The position numbers and the translations under genes were made by a program. Below are positions 54,170 through 63,200 of a stretch of DNA of 64,000 nucleotides, one piece after another. Within the stretch, counting starts at the first letter, position 1. Each line of letters begins with the position of its first letter. The notes beneath the pieces are model-generated. The model was not told the origin of the DNA. It saw nothing but the letters and a program-made list of their open reading frames with translations, and ran no database searches. The DNA comes from Melieria omissa (taxonomy: Eukaryota; Arthropoda; Insecta; Diptera; Ulidiidae), in contig OZ020270.1 of the NCBI GenBank assembly GCA_963971225.1, forward strand, positions 29,945,123-30,009,122, given 5' to 3'.

Positions 54170-54763
54170 CGTCGTTTGCGGCTAGGGCGAATAGACCGTC
54201 ATGTCGCCTTTGCCGTTCTGAGTACGGGCGGCAGCGGAAAAGGAGGGCCTACTGCTTCGGATGCGGCAACGCTGTTTGTGGAGAACACAGCACAGTTCTA
54301 CATCGCTGCAACACTTGCGCACAGGGCGGGGGACAAGCGGAACACGCTCAACAACAATAGTTTTAAAGCTTTTTCATAGTAAAATTAAGAAAAATGGAGC
54401 AAAAAAAAAAATTAAAAAATTTTATTTTAGTATGTAGTATTTAGTTAAAAGCAATAAAAACACAAAAATAAAAAAAATTGTTTCATGAAAAAACCCTAAT
54501 TTTCAAAAACAAGTCCTTACGGACCTTGTCACACGGCCGTGAAGTTCAGAATTGTCACTCATCGAAGGGTTAATAAGAAAAAGTTCAGAACATTTTCGCT
54601 TTGCAGAGCTATGTGGCAGTGTAAGCAAGGTGCCACTTGAAGGTGCCACTTTCGACTATTACAGTTTACGTCATATGTAATAATAATTAAATTTACAATC
54701 TAATAAGTATGGGCATCACTGTTAATGTCATTTTTTTTATGCATAAAACATACAAGGTGAACC

Positions 54764-55659
54764 CAAGGTTTATAGAATAGAAGGTTGCGCATTCCGGTTG
54801 TCAAAAAATTACAGCGCCTCGTGTGACGTAGGCATAGCTTGGCTCTGATTGGCTGAAAATATTTTTGAGCAAAAAAAGTGCAAAAAGTGTAAACAAATCC
54901 GGAAAAAGAAGTTGCCAGATTTTATATTTATACCCCTTAAATAATAAATCCAAATACTTTTCTGGATTTGAGAACAAATATGACCGAAACTGCAACCTAC
55001 CCTTATGTACTTGTTATGTAACAATTTTATTCATTTTTCTCTTTTTTTTACAGATGTTTTGTTCGGATTGTGCATTCAATTGCCGAATTTTGAAAAACAT
55101 TCTCGAACGAAAAAATATTTTTTTTATTCCATCACTGCACCGTATGTTTTCAGCTTGCTGCAGATGTTTGGAAATATAATCGTTTGTTATAAGAAGCTCA
55201 GCGCCGTTGATATCCAAAAAGACACGTTCCAAATCTCTCATATCGCGCATCATGTCTTCAGTAGGTTTTTTTAAACCACCTTCTGAAAGGTGATCTACCC
55301 AAGTGTAGTCCACTTAAAACTTTTAAACTTAAAGTTATTGTCGCGGCCACAGAAGACCACCCACTTTCTATATAAGCTCCGCTGTTTCGGGAAGCAATAA
55401 AATCGACAGCGCGATTTTCCGCTGTAATTCTTGCAGTTTGCCACCGAGCACTTCATTTCGCGTTCACAAATATTTAAAAAGTGTGTGGAAATAAAATATT
55501 TCCGTTGATGGAAAAAGCAAGGCATGTTTTGTTTTGTTTTGTTTTTTTAGGGTTTTTAATTGTACATTTGTCAAAAAGTGGCAACTCGATTTTGGCCTCC
55601 TCCTACGTCATCAACATGGCGAACCTTGGGAATGCGCAACCTGTATTCTATAAACCTTG
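54764..55659 (-). mobile_element. P-superfamily element, internally deleted
   Basis: 896 bp. Terminal inverted repeats of about 31 bp begin CAAGGTTTATAGAATA and end GGTTGCGCATTCC with one mismatch. Flanked by AGGTGAACC at 54755-54763 and 55660-55668 (9 bp by parsimony; 8 bp plus one shared base is possible). Confidence 0.85.
55014..55456 (-). pseudogene. P-element-like transposase: THAP finger joined to the C terminus
   Basis: On the minus strand the Met at 55456 starts a THAP zinc finger: MKCSVANC, CRFYCFPKQ, YRKWVVFCGRDN, then FKSFKW. This is the C2CH DNA-binding fold typical of P transposases. The next frame (55313-55014) carries the C-terminal end of the family: GGLKKPTEDMMRDMRDLERV, LLITNDYISKHLQQ, KKIFFRSRMFFKIRQLN. 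The GTP-binding and catalytic regions between are deleted and a frame break separates the two parts. Orientation matches the element. The THAP call is firm; the P assignment is strengthened by the 8-9 bp target duplication. Confidence 0.78.
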
Positions 55660-56354
55660 AGGTGAACCAAGCAAAAAAAAACTACCAAATCGCAGAGTGC
55701 TACCAAATTACCAAAAATCCAAAACAGCAAAAAAATTTACCAAGTTTGGTTAAAAATAACCAAAACGGCAACGCCGGCTATAACCTTATTATCACAGAAT
55801 AAACAGTATACAGAAGGCGCATCTGAAATAATTTTGCGATTTCATTTCAGACGCGGGCGGGAAGCAACAAAGGTGAGGAAAATGTAAAGGGAACCGAGAG
55901 AGTAAGCGCGAATTGATGTGTTATATACGCATAGATTCGATGGTTTTGGGCTTTATTCTCATTTCGAAAACACGCTATGTTGTTGCTTTCCGCAGCAAGC
56001 CAGCTTGGCTTTACTCGTGCACATTGGTGGTGGTTGATTTGGCAAAGCGATCGCCAAGGCAAATTCAATAGGTAGTTGCTGCACCAGAACTGATTAAACT
56101 TTTTTCTTTGATAATTAGCACAACATTGTAGCAATAGTTTCCACTTATTATTACTTTCTTAATGCGTATTGGGTGTTTCAATATTTAACACATATATTTA
56201 TTTTCATTGTAGCCATTTGTACTTTTTACAACCTCTATTTTACAAGCAGACCAAAAGAAATAAAATCCATTGAATTTAAGTTTTTCCCGTAGTGCTACCA
56301 CCTTATGTGCCTTGGCGATCGCTCAATCAATTTTTCTATGAAAACTGCCTGACC

Positions 56355-57353
56355 CATGGTACAATAACAAGGTATGCCAGATAGGGAGAGTACTCTTCAT
56401 GTACTATGAGATGTGAATGTCAAACGACAATGTGCTTATGAATGGGTGTAGTGCGCAGGGCTGCACAGAAAATACTGAAAAGCATACAGTTTTTACAATA
56501 CACAGAAAAACTTTAAAAGGTATATTTTTCTTTGCAAAAAGTATAAAAATGCTCATATTTCTGCCAAAAATAAGTTTTGGACGTAAATAACATGTCCGGT
56601 ACCAGCTACTTGCGGAAAAATAGAAACAAATTAGTTATGTTATTGTCTTCAACAGTTTTTTTTTTATTAGAAGTTTTTTTTTAAGTTCATTTTCTTTGAG
56701 TTTTTTGTTTAAAAATTTTATTCTGAAAAAATTCTGCATTTGAAAAACAAGCTTTTTACATTTTCAGGTACGCAAATATCTTTGCTACTTTGTAGTAGCA
56801 TTTCTCTTAGTGCGTGCTTCTGCACAACGCACACGAATTTCCCGGCATTATTAATTCACACGGACGATTTTGAATTTAAAAATGTTCAACACTCAATCAC
56901 TTCTTGAAATGAAAAGCACAGAATCACAGCAAGGCGAAAAAGTTCACAAAGCACAAATTAAAAATAACGGCATAAAATGTCGTCATAAGTCGGCGGAACA
57001 TGCATGAAAAGAGAGAAAAGAAAAAGTCTTGCTTCGTGGAAAAGTGCACAAAGTCCAGAGCAAAGAAAGTCCAAAGAATAAACATAAATATAAATTATTT
57101 TTACTTAGTTTTTTGTCTTTCCTGTAAAATTTGAAAAAGTGGATTTAGCACCTTTTCACTCTAAGGCAGCTAGTGCATATTTCTTGTTTGTTTAGCATGA
57201 ACATTTCCAAAAGGTATGGTATGCATGGAAAAAGGTACTAAATTTCTAGCGTACACGGAACTCCAGTATCTCTGTTTGACAGCATTTCCAAATGTAAACA
57301 AACGAAAAAAGAGGGAGATTCGTCTACTTGGCATACCTTGCTATTGTACCATG
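56355..57353. mobile_element. MITE, P-like ends, 9-bp target duplication
   Basis: 999 bp. Ends CATGGTACAATAACAAGG and the complement of CATGGTACAATAGCAAGG, followed by a shared TATGCC. Flanked by TGCCTGACC at 56346-56354 and 57354-57362. No transposase coding seen. Confidence 0.85.
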
Positions 57354-57360
57354 TGCCTGA

Positions 57361-58349
57361 CCACTTCTTGTTCTTGTTTGTAAAAAAGCAAGCGGAGAGC
57401 GAGCACGAGCGACCACCAACATACAAGCGGCACATCCCTTTGTTGCCCAACAACAACAACCACAGTGTGTGGTGCGCGGTCGCAGCTTCTCAGCTTACGC
57501 TCTGTGCGTTCTCGTCCCTTTTACTGCTTCCCCCGCATCAACAAACGGGTCCTACCGCTGGAACCCGCAAAGAAAATTTTCTTTACACCAGATGCGCATT
57601 CTGTATATTGTTTGTTCTGTGTTATTATTGAGCCATGGGCTCGTGCTTGCTCTCCGCTTGGTTTTTATGCGGCCTTTAGACGGTCGCACATGTTTGCAAG
57701 CATGTGCGATGGGGGAAATGTGCGATGAGCGTTTACACGGTCAAACATGTGCGCACACTTCAGTTGTTTTGCTGCTGTTGACGAAGCAACATGGCACGAG
57801 GAAATATAAGAGTGTGAAGACGAAAAAAGCAATAACAAGAAACGAATTTGGATGAAGGATTTATAAATTTGAAGTTTATAAATTTGAATTTTTGGAATTT
57901 ATTTTATCTTTCAATGTTTCTATATTAGCATTCACATCAATTTCTTTAAATTTGCCTAAAAGCACTTCATATGCTGCGTTTCTTTTCTTCTTATTTTTAT
58001 ATTCTTCACTTTCCAAAGTTCGGGATGTTGTCTGTATACTTCAATTAACTCCTTCCATAACACTTCATTCATTCACTTCATGTTTTGCGACGCCATCCTC
58101 ACTGGTCGCTGTCTACCGATCGAATGACAAAAGGCACTATGTGCGTCGCACAGCCGTTTACACGGTCGCACATGTGCGTCACGCCGACAGAGGAATCAAA
58201 CAATTTTGAAAACCTTTGAAGGTTTCGGAAGGTGTCGGACGACACGAATATCTTGCGTTTACACGGTCATTCTTCTCGTCACGCCGCACATGATTGCAAA
58301 CATGTGCGACCGTCTAAAGGCCGCATTACAAACAAGAACAAGAAGTGGT
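57361..58349. mobile_element. MITE with long inverted ends, carrying a smaller MITE
   Basis: A perfect 33-bp inverted repeat at 57667-57699 and 58294-58326 (core CCTTTAGACGGTCGCACATG) continues outwards as CCACTTCTTGTTCTTGTTTG at 57361 and its complement at 58330-58349. The left arm is interrupted at 57384-57666. The motif ACGGTCGCACATGTGCG and variants recur inside (57747, 58153, 58263). Confidence 0.7.
57384..57666. mobile_element. Small MITE nested in the left arm of the 57361-58349 MITE
   Basis: About 283 bp with inverted ends AAGCGGAGAGCGAGCACGAG and the complement of AAGCGGAGAGCAAGCACGAG. Flanking TA on each side is possible but the junction is one base off. Confidence 0.55.
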
Positions 58350-58572
58350 AAAGTTTGCATCATGGCTCAATAATAAGGTTATAGCAAGGTTGATAGAAAA
58401 CAAGGTTACGACATCAATGACAGGAAAATTGAAGTTTTCACCAGTGACGTAGTACGAATTGTTTCAAACTGTCAAGGAACAGTGGGACGAGTACGACCTT
58501 TTACGAAATTAATATTTCTAAAAAAAAAGATTATATGAAGTGCATATGAAGTTATTTATTTCGTTTCATTGT

Positions 58573-59263
58573 ACAATGCAAGCTAGGTATTCGCAACTAC
58601 CCATTATCGCGACAGCCCGGTTATCGTGACGGCTTAGTTTTTAACATTGCAGGTTCTATAATCGCGACAGTTTGCGAAAAACGGGGTTCTATTTTCGCGA
58701 CTTTTTTTTTAATTTTATTGTTGTAAATGGAGTGAAGAGGATAACATACCCTTAAATATTTTACAAAATATAATTCAGGAAGAAAACGAAAATCTTTCAA
58801 CTATTAGTACACTTGTAGCTCAAATTGGTACGGAACGTCTTTTCACGAATGCTGACATAAACAACTGGATTCAAGAAGAATTTCATGTGGAAAGTAATGA
58901 GGAGCAAATGGAATTATCAGATACGGAGGATTTTTGCGATAGTTGTCATGAAGAAAAAAAATTAAAGTGAATGATGCTATAACATCGACAAACATATGCA
59001 TACAATGGGTTTTGGGAAATGATAAGCCGACAACAGCACTATATAAACTACGTGATTCAGCTGTTATTTTAAAAAATAATTTGCCAAAAAAGCAACTCAA
59101 AATCTCCAATTTCTTTAAAAATCTTTCAAATGTAAATATATAAATTAAAACAATTCTAATTTTAAAAATTACATCAATAAAATTTTGGGTTCTGTTATCG
59201 CGAAAATTCAGTTTTCGCGACAGGTCTGGTTTTTAATTAGTCGCGAAAATCGAACTTGCACTG
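58573..59263 (+). mobile_element. Tigger/pogo-like element, internally deleted
   Basis: 691 bp flanked by TA. Inverted ends CAATGCAAGCTAGGTATTCG and the complement of CAGTGCAAGTTCGATTTTCG. TCGCGACAG-type motifs are repeated near both ends. Confidence 0.72.
58737..59143 (+). pseudogene. Tigger/pogo-like transposase, C-terminal remnant
   Basis: The frame 58737-58970 reads LNILQNIIQEENENLSTIST then ERLFTNADINNWIQEEFHVE and an acidic stretch to a TGA. A second frame continues with DAITSTNICIQWVLGN and KKQLKISNFFKNL to a TAA at about 59143. The Trp-Ile motif followed by acidic residues is usual after the DDE domain of Tigger-type proteins. No catalytic residues remain; identification is by ends plus this tail. 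Confidence 0.5.
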
Positions 59264-59296
59264 TATTTAATATATACATACTTATCAATTACTTAA

Positions 59297-59775
59297 CCCA
59301 TTTCCTTCCTCTGTTGCGTATACGCAACGGTACTATTAAAAAAATTCGTATTGCGATACATTTTTTTTGTTCGGAAGGTATATCCTTAGGCTTTCTTCCC
59401 CTCCGTATCTCAACCATTTACAAAACACAGACTGACACACACACTTATATATGTAGATACATGTTTTTCAGACAAATTTTGAATCACACACTAAAACTTG
59501 TCAAACGTTAATTCTTTTTTTGGTCAACACAAAAATACGTTCACATAAAGGCAAGGAAAAATTATAATTGGTTTGTGAATTATCTGGGTGTCATTATGCG
59601 TGTTCTAGATAAGTCTCGAATCTGTGTTTCGTGTACGCAATGTTGGCGCGTTGTTCCACAAATGAATTTAAATTAAAATGAAATTATATAAAATGAGTTT
59701 TTTAAGAATAACTGATAGCATATATATCGATTTTACTTGAATAATAATTTTTTTCGCAAAAACGGCGAAAATGTG
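59297..59775. mobile_element. Possible small piggyBac-like MITE
   Basis: Flanked by TTAA (59293-59296 and 59776-59779). Ends CCCATTTCC and the complement of CACATTTTC match at 7 of 9 positions. A perfect palindrome GTTGCGTATACGCAAC (59313-59328) lies just inside the left end. Confidence 0.45.
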
Positions 59776-59779
59776 TTAA

Positions 59780-60640
59780 AGCGATTTCGATAGAGGTTAG
59801 GCAAATTTAGCCTCTCTATGTTACCAATATAACATTCTTGCTATTCAATATATTCCATATTTTTATCAATTCATATTTTAATTGTTTCATCAATATTATT
59901 TTTAAATTAAAAACGATCAGGTTTTCTGTAAATAATTCCCATTTTAACTTGGAAAATAGTCCTCCTCACCGAATTCTTTTAATAATAAAATTGATACTGT
60001 CGCGTGCACAAAAGTTCCCAAATGCGTCTTTTGAGAACCTCAAAAAATCCACCGCGTGTGGACCTGCGGCTTACTCAAAACTTGTAAAAATCGTATTAAA
60101 TATTAACAACGCAACATATGGCACAACAATCACGAATAATCAAATTCGCAAATTACTCACATGCTTTTTTTGTATTATTTTGCCGACATTGGCCCACTGC
60201 ACACTTCTTTGTTTACGTTTTGTTTTCTATCAAAAACTCATTACAATTGTTGTAAACTGCTTTCGCGAAAACTTTAACTTTTGTATTATTCCAAATATTC
60301 CACACCGTGTTGGTCAAATTTTGGCGTTAAATAGTAACAAAATTCAAAATATGCCGTTGGCCAATCAAATTTTTCATAACGAATGAAAATAATTTTAAGG
60401 TGCCCAATTGATATAGGATTCAAATTTTATTTTTATTTTTTTTTCAAGATGAGGAAAAACACAAGGAGAAGCAAGATTTTGTTTTAGCAAAATTCTGCAC
60501 ATGTCATTGCAGAATTTGCAGAAATGGATTAAACTGTCAAAAAATATGTGTATAAACGTGTTTTCAGTCTTAAAAAGGAATATACGCACGAATAATAAAA
60601 ATAAAGTATTACACTCTGAAATGGTCACCTTATAAATTTT
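59780..60640. other. Unassigned AT-rich interval
   Basis: A 182-codon frame (59838-60386) has the composition of random AT-rich sequence and no domain; nothing else recognised. Confidence 0.3.
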
Positions 60641-61240
60641 CACCAGTGACGTCATCAGCCGGATGTCGTAATCTTTATTTTATCATTCTTGGGTTATAGC
60701 ATCCCCGCAACACCAAAAACCACATGAATTTTGTTGGTAGGATCGTTTATCGCTACTGTAAAAATCAGTTGATATTTTCCGACGAAAGAGGGAGAAACTG
60801 AAAACAAACAAAAGTGATTGTTGCCAGACGGTGCTGTATTTGAGTGAAAAAACGGGAAAAGTGCTCAGTTCAGTTGTTTTCAGTCAGGTATTTTCATTTC
60901 AACCGATGCGGCAACACAGCACACCGACGATTTTGACAAAAGCGATAAACAATCAGCCGGTGGCTTGCTACAACCTTGTAGCTGAGCCATGGTTTGCATA
61001 GAAATATTTATTGAGCGATCGCCAAGGCGCATAAATAAGGTGGTAGCACTACGGAAAACACCTAAATTCAATGAATTTTATTATTTCTTTTGGTCTGCTT
61101 GTGAAATAGAAGTTGTAAAAAGCAACAATGGCTACAAAAAAATAAATATATGTGTAAAAATATTGGAACAACCAAGGCGCATTAAGAAAGTGATAAAAAG
61201 TGGAAAACTATTGCTACAATGGTGTGCTAATTATTAGGGC
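60640..61240 (-). repeat. Dispersed repeat E, fullest copy
   Basis: Contains on the minus strand GCGATCGCTCAATAAATATT, CCATGGCTCAGCTACAAGG, GTCAAAATCGTCGGTGTGCT and GATGACGTCACTGGTGAAAA. It matches 49618-49880 and the two halves of 56070-58450 in reverse orientation. Confidence 0.75.
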
Positions 61241-61244
61241 TCTT

Positions 61245-61400
61245 GTTATTCGACTAATCGATTATTCGAATAAATCGAATAGCATGTTATTCGATTATTA
61301 ATATTTGACGACTATTCGATTACTTGCTCATTTTAGACTACTAGTCGATTGCCCGTTGGTATTCGATTATTCGAATAGCAATAATGTATAATAAAGTAAA
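61245..61400. repeat. ATTCGATTATTCGAAT-rich low-complexity stretch
   Basis: Repeated TATTCGATTA and ATTCGAATA words; possibly the end of a DNA transposon (GGGCTCTTGTTATTCGAC at the left edge). Confidence 0.5.
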
Positions 61401-61883
61401 CTTTGTTTAGCCACACAAATTAGAATTGTAAATAATTTATTAGCGGTCTTCTGCCTACCTTATGGCCACCGCTAGCGGTTGGATGTCCGACGGCAAACGG
61501 TGGCTAAAGGGCTGGCAGAATGTGACTAGACCTCCTCGTGGTGGCCGCTGGAAACAGCCACCCGGGTGTGGTCATGTCTCCTCCCGGGTGGCTGGCTAAC
61601 TAGTCACGCTTTCCCCTCCATTTCTCCCACCTGCTATTATCCTCTCGTACCAACATCCTTACACCCCCTAATCCAGGGTGTCATGTGATCCGTGCCCATT
61701 GGATGGTTTGCAGCCAGGGGTATCCGGCTGTATTCTAACGGAACCTATCCGATACCGGTCCGCCTCGGATAGTATGAAGGACTTACCATGATACGGGGCT
61801 CTGTCATGGCTGACCTTTCCCTTTCCCCTATATTACCATAGGCCACCGAAACGCCTCGTCGGAGTAGGTGGCCGAAGAACCAG

Positions 61884-63200
61884 ATGATGATGAGCACCTT
61901 AAAACTCGCCTCGGATGGAAAGGACGAAGGACAGACCGACGTCAATACTCAGCGTGACGCTGAAAACCAGGCCAAGGGCGGTTGGAGAGACCAACCGTCT
62001 CAAGGTTACATGGACAGTGATTGTTCACAATCAAGCTTGACCACGGTGTCCACTTTGGTAGCTGAAGGGGCCATTTCGGGCGGATTACCATCGCTGGTAG
62101 AAGCTACCGAAGCCGTCTCACTTAAGAGAAAGCGGTTGACGACTTCTCAAAAGAAGAGACTTCGGAAGCTGATGGCGGGTGGTAAGCCGTACGAGGTTGC
62201 TCTGAAGGTGGTCCTAGAGGACTACACAGAAGCAAAGACGGAAGGCAGCAGTAGCAAAAAGGAAACGGCACAACCCGCTCCCAAAAGGATGAAGATAGGT
62301 CCATCCTACGCCGAAGCAATCAAAGTAGGTATTTTTCCAGAAGAATATCCGACCATCCATCTCGATCTGGAGGGGCAGAAAGATGTCGAGAAGGCCATCA
62401 AGGAGGAACTGCATAAGCTCCCCATTGATGGTCCTCAAATCCGATTTCTAGGCTGCTCCTTCAAACCGGGATGGATCACTGTGAACTGTGCCGATGAGGC
62501 GTCGAAGAACTGGCTCAAGGAGGTGATGCCAAAAATTCAACCAGGAAACAAAAAGCTGAAGCTGGTAGAGGGAATTGATATTCCCAAACCCAACATTGCC
62601 TCGGCTTTCTTTCCTGGTTGCTCCCTCCGGGCCGATGAAATACTTCGAATGCTTCGAATGCAGAACCGCTCATTACCCACGGACAACTGGAAAGTAATGA
62701 ACGGAACTGTTACGGCACAGGGATCGGCGCTAACGCTGGCCATTGATGATGTGTCGGCACGCTTGCTCGCTGAGCTGAACGACCTCCCTTTCTTTGAGCT
62801 GGGAAGGATTCAGTTCCGGGTGCGGCGTGAGCAAGGGACAAAACCATCAGTGACCAGTGATGGTGGGACGACGACGAACAGGACTCCCCAGATTAGAGTG
62901 AATGACGAAAGACCGTCCACAAGCCGACAAGCAGCCCTAGTGGTACGGACAGACCGGACCGCGAAAAGGACTGAAACCCGAACTGGCGACAAAACGCCAA
63001 CACTGACAACAATGAGACCTGTAAAGAATGCCTCAACTAAACCCGTCCGGAAGACTCAATTGTCTGGAAAGGATAATCCGTCCAGGCAACTGAGCCTTTT
63101 GGATAAGTCTGCAAAAACCCCGAGCAGCAATGAACGGGTGCAGACAAGGGGTAGAGGGGGCAAGCGAGCAGGTACTCATACCAAAGGCCCCCATGAATAA
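61884..63200 (+). CDS. LINE E ORF1 protein (DUF4780-like)
   Basis: 438 codons, intact. A polar N terminus (Gln/Asp/Ser-rich) is followed by a basic helix (LKRKRLTTSQKKRLRKLMAG at about 77-96) and a linker with KRMKIGPSYAEAIKVGI. Two RRM-like half-domains come next (YPTIHLDLEGQKDVEKAI, GWITVNCADEASKNWLKEV; then ALTLAIDDVSARLLAELNDL, GRIQFRVRREQ). The tail is Thr/Arg/Lys-rich and basic, ending RGRGGKRAGTHTKGPHE. There is no zinc knuckle. This order resembles the DUF4780 proteins found as ORF1 in some insect LINEs. Likely role: binding LINE RNA in the RNP. The start is the first of three ATGs in a row at 61884. Confidence 0.8.
   Translation: MMMSTLKLASDGKDEGQTDVNTQRDAENQAKGGWRDQPSQGYMDSDCSQSSLTTVSTLVAEGAISGGLPSLVEATEAVSLKRKRLTTSQKKRLRKLMAGGKPYEVALKVVLEDYTEAKTEGSSSKKETAQPAPKRMKIGPSYAEAIKVGIFPEEYPTIHLDLEGQKDVEKAIKEELHKLPIDGPQIRFLGCSFKPGWITVNCADEASKNWLKEVMPKIQPGNKKLKLVEGIDIPKPNIASAFFPGCSLRADEILRMLRMQNRSLPTDNWKVMNGTVTAQGSALTLAIDDVSARLLAELNDLPFFELGRIQFRVRREQGTKPSVTSDGGTTTNRTPQIRVNDERPSTSRQAALVVRTDRTAKRTETRTGDKTPTLTTMRPVKNASTKPVRKTQLSGKDNPSRQLSLLDKSAKTPSSNERVQTRGRGGKRAGTHTKGPHE

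Larger units (their letters stand above)
50950..54360 (+). pseudogene. piggyBac transposase: internal deletion, stop, and Transib insertion
   Basis: 50950-51777 encodes an acidic N terminus and the first part of the DDE domain (YTIFRSIISEEIIYIIIRETN, WGATRCPIYKAAMSYDRFMCI, HEALTVHEQLFPY). Where piggyBac has the first catalytic Asp (VDEQL), this copy has His, and a TGA follows FPY. The frame resumes at 51781 (GRTRFTQYIPSKPANYGLKVWWLCD). The second Asp region (TIYADN) is fused directly to the third (GVDTTDQM), so about 100 residues are deleted. A phase-0 intron with GTAAGA donor and TTTCAG acceptor lies at 52288-52361. The C-terminal Cys-rich domain is split by the Transib (52398-54169) and resumes at 54175, ending with CFGCGNAVCGEH...CNTC and a TAG at 54358-54360. 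Non-functional for several independent reasons. Confidence 0.85.
50294..54569 (+). mobile_element. piggyBac element, interrupted by a Transib
   Basis: Flanked by TTAA (50290-50293 and 54570-54573), with perfect 15-bp terminal inverted repeats CCCTTCGATGAGTGA. Just inside the left end is an 18-bp perfect palindrome AAGGTCCCTAGGGACCTT (50310-50327). Related near-palindromes CAAGGTCCGTAGGGATCTTG (50461-50480) and CAAGTCCTTACGGACCTTG (54510-54528) form the internal repeats that piggyBac elements usually carry asymmetrically. Confidence 0.9.
56070..58450 (+). repeat. Dispersed repeat E, copy interrupted by MITEs
   Basis: 56105-56345 (CAACATTGTAGCAATAGTTT...GCCTTGGCGATCGCTCAAT) and 58355-58450 (CATGGCTCAATAAT...TTTTCACCAGTGACGTAGTA) match successive parts of the reverse complement of 61240-60640. 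The interval between holds the MITEs at 56355-57353 and 57361-58349. Confidence 0.65.

Noticed and set aside
59838..60386. 182-codon open frame
   Set aside because: AT-driven composition rich in Ile, Asn, Phe and Leu, no domain or motif, no matching copy in the window.
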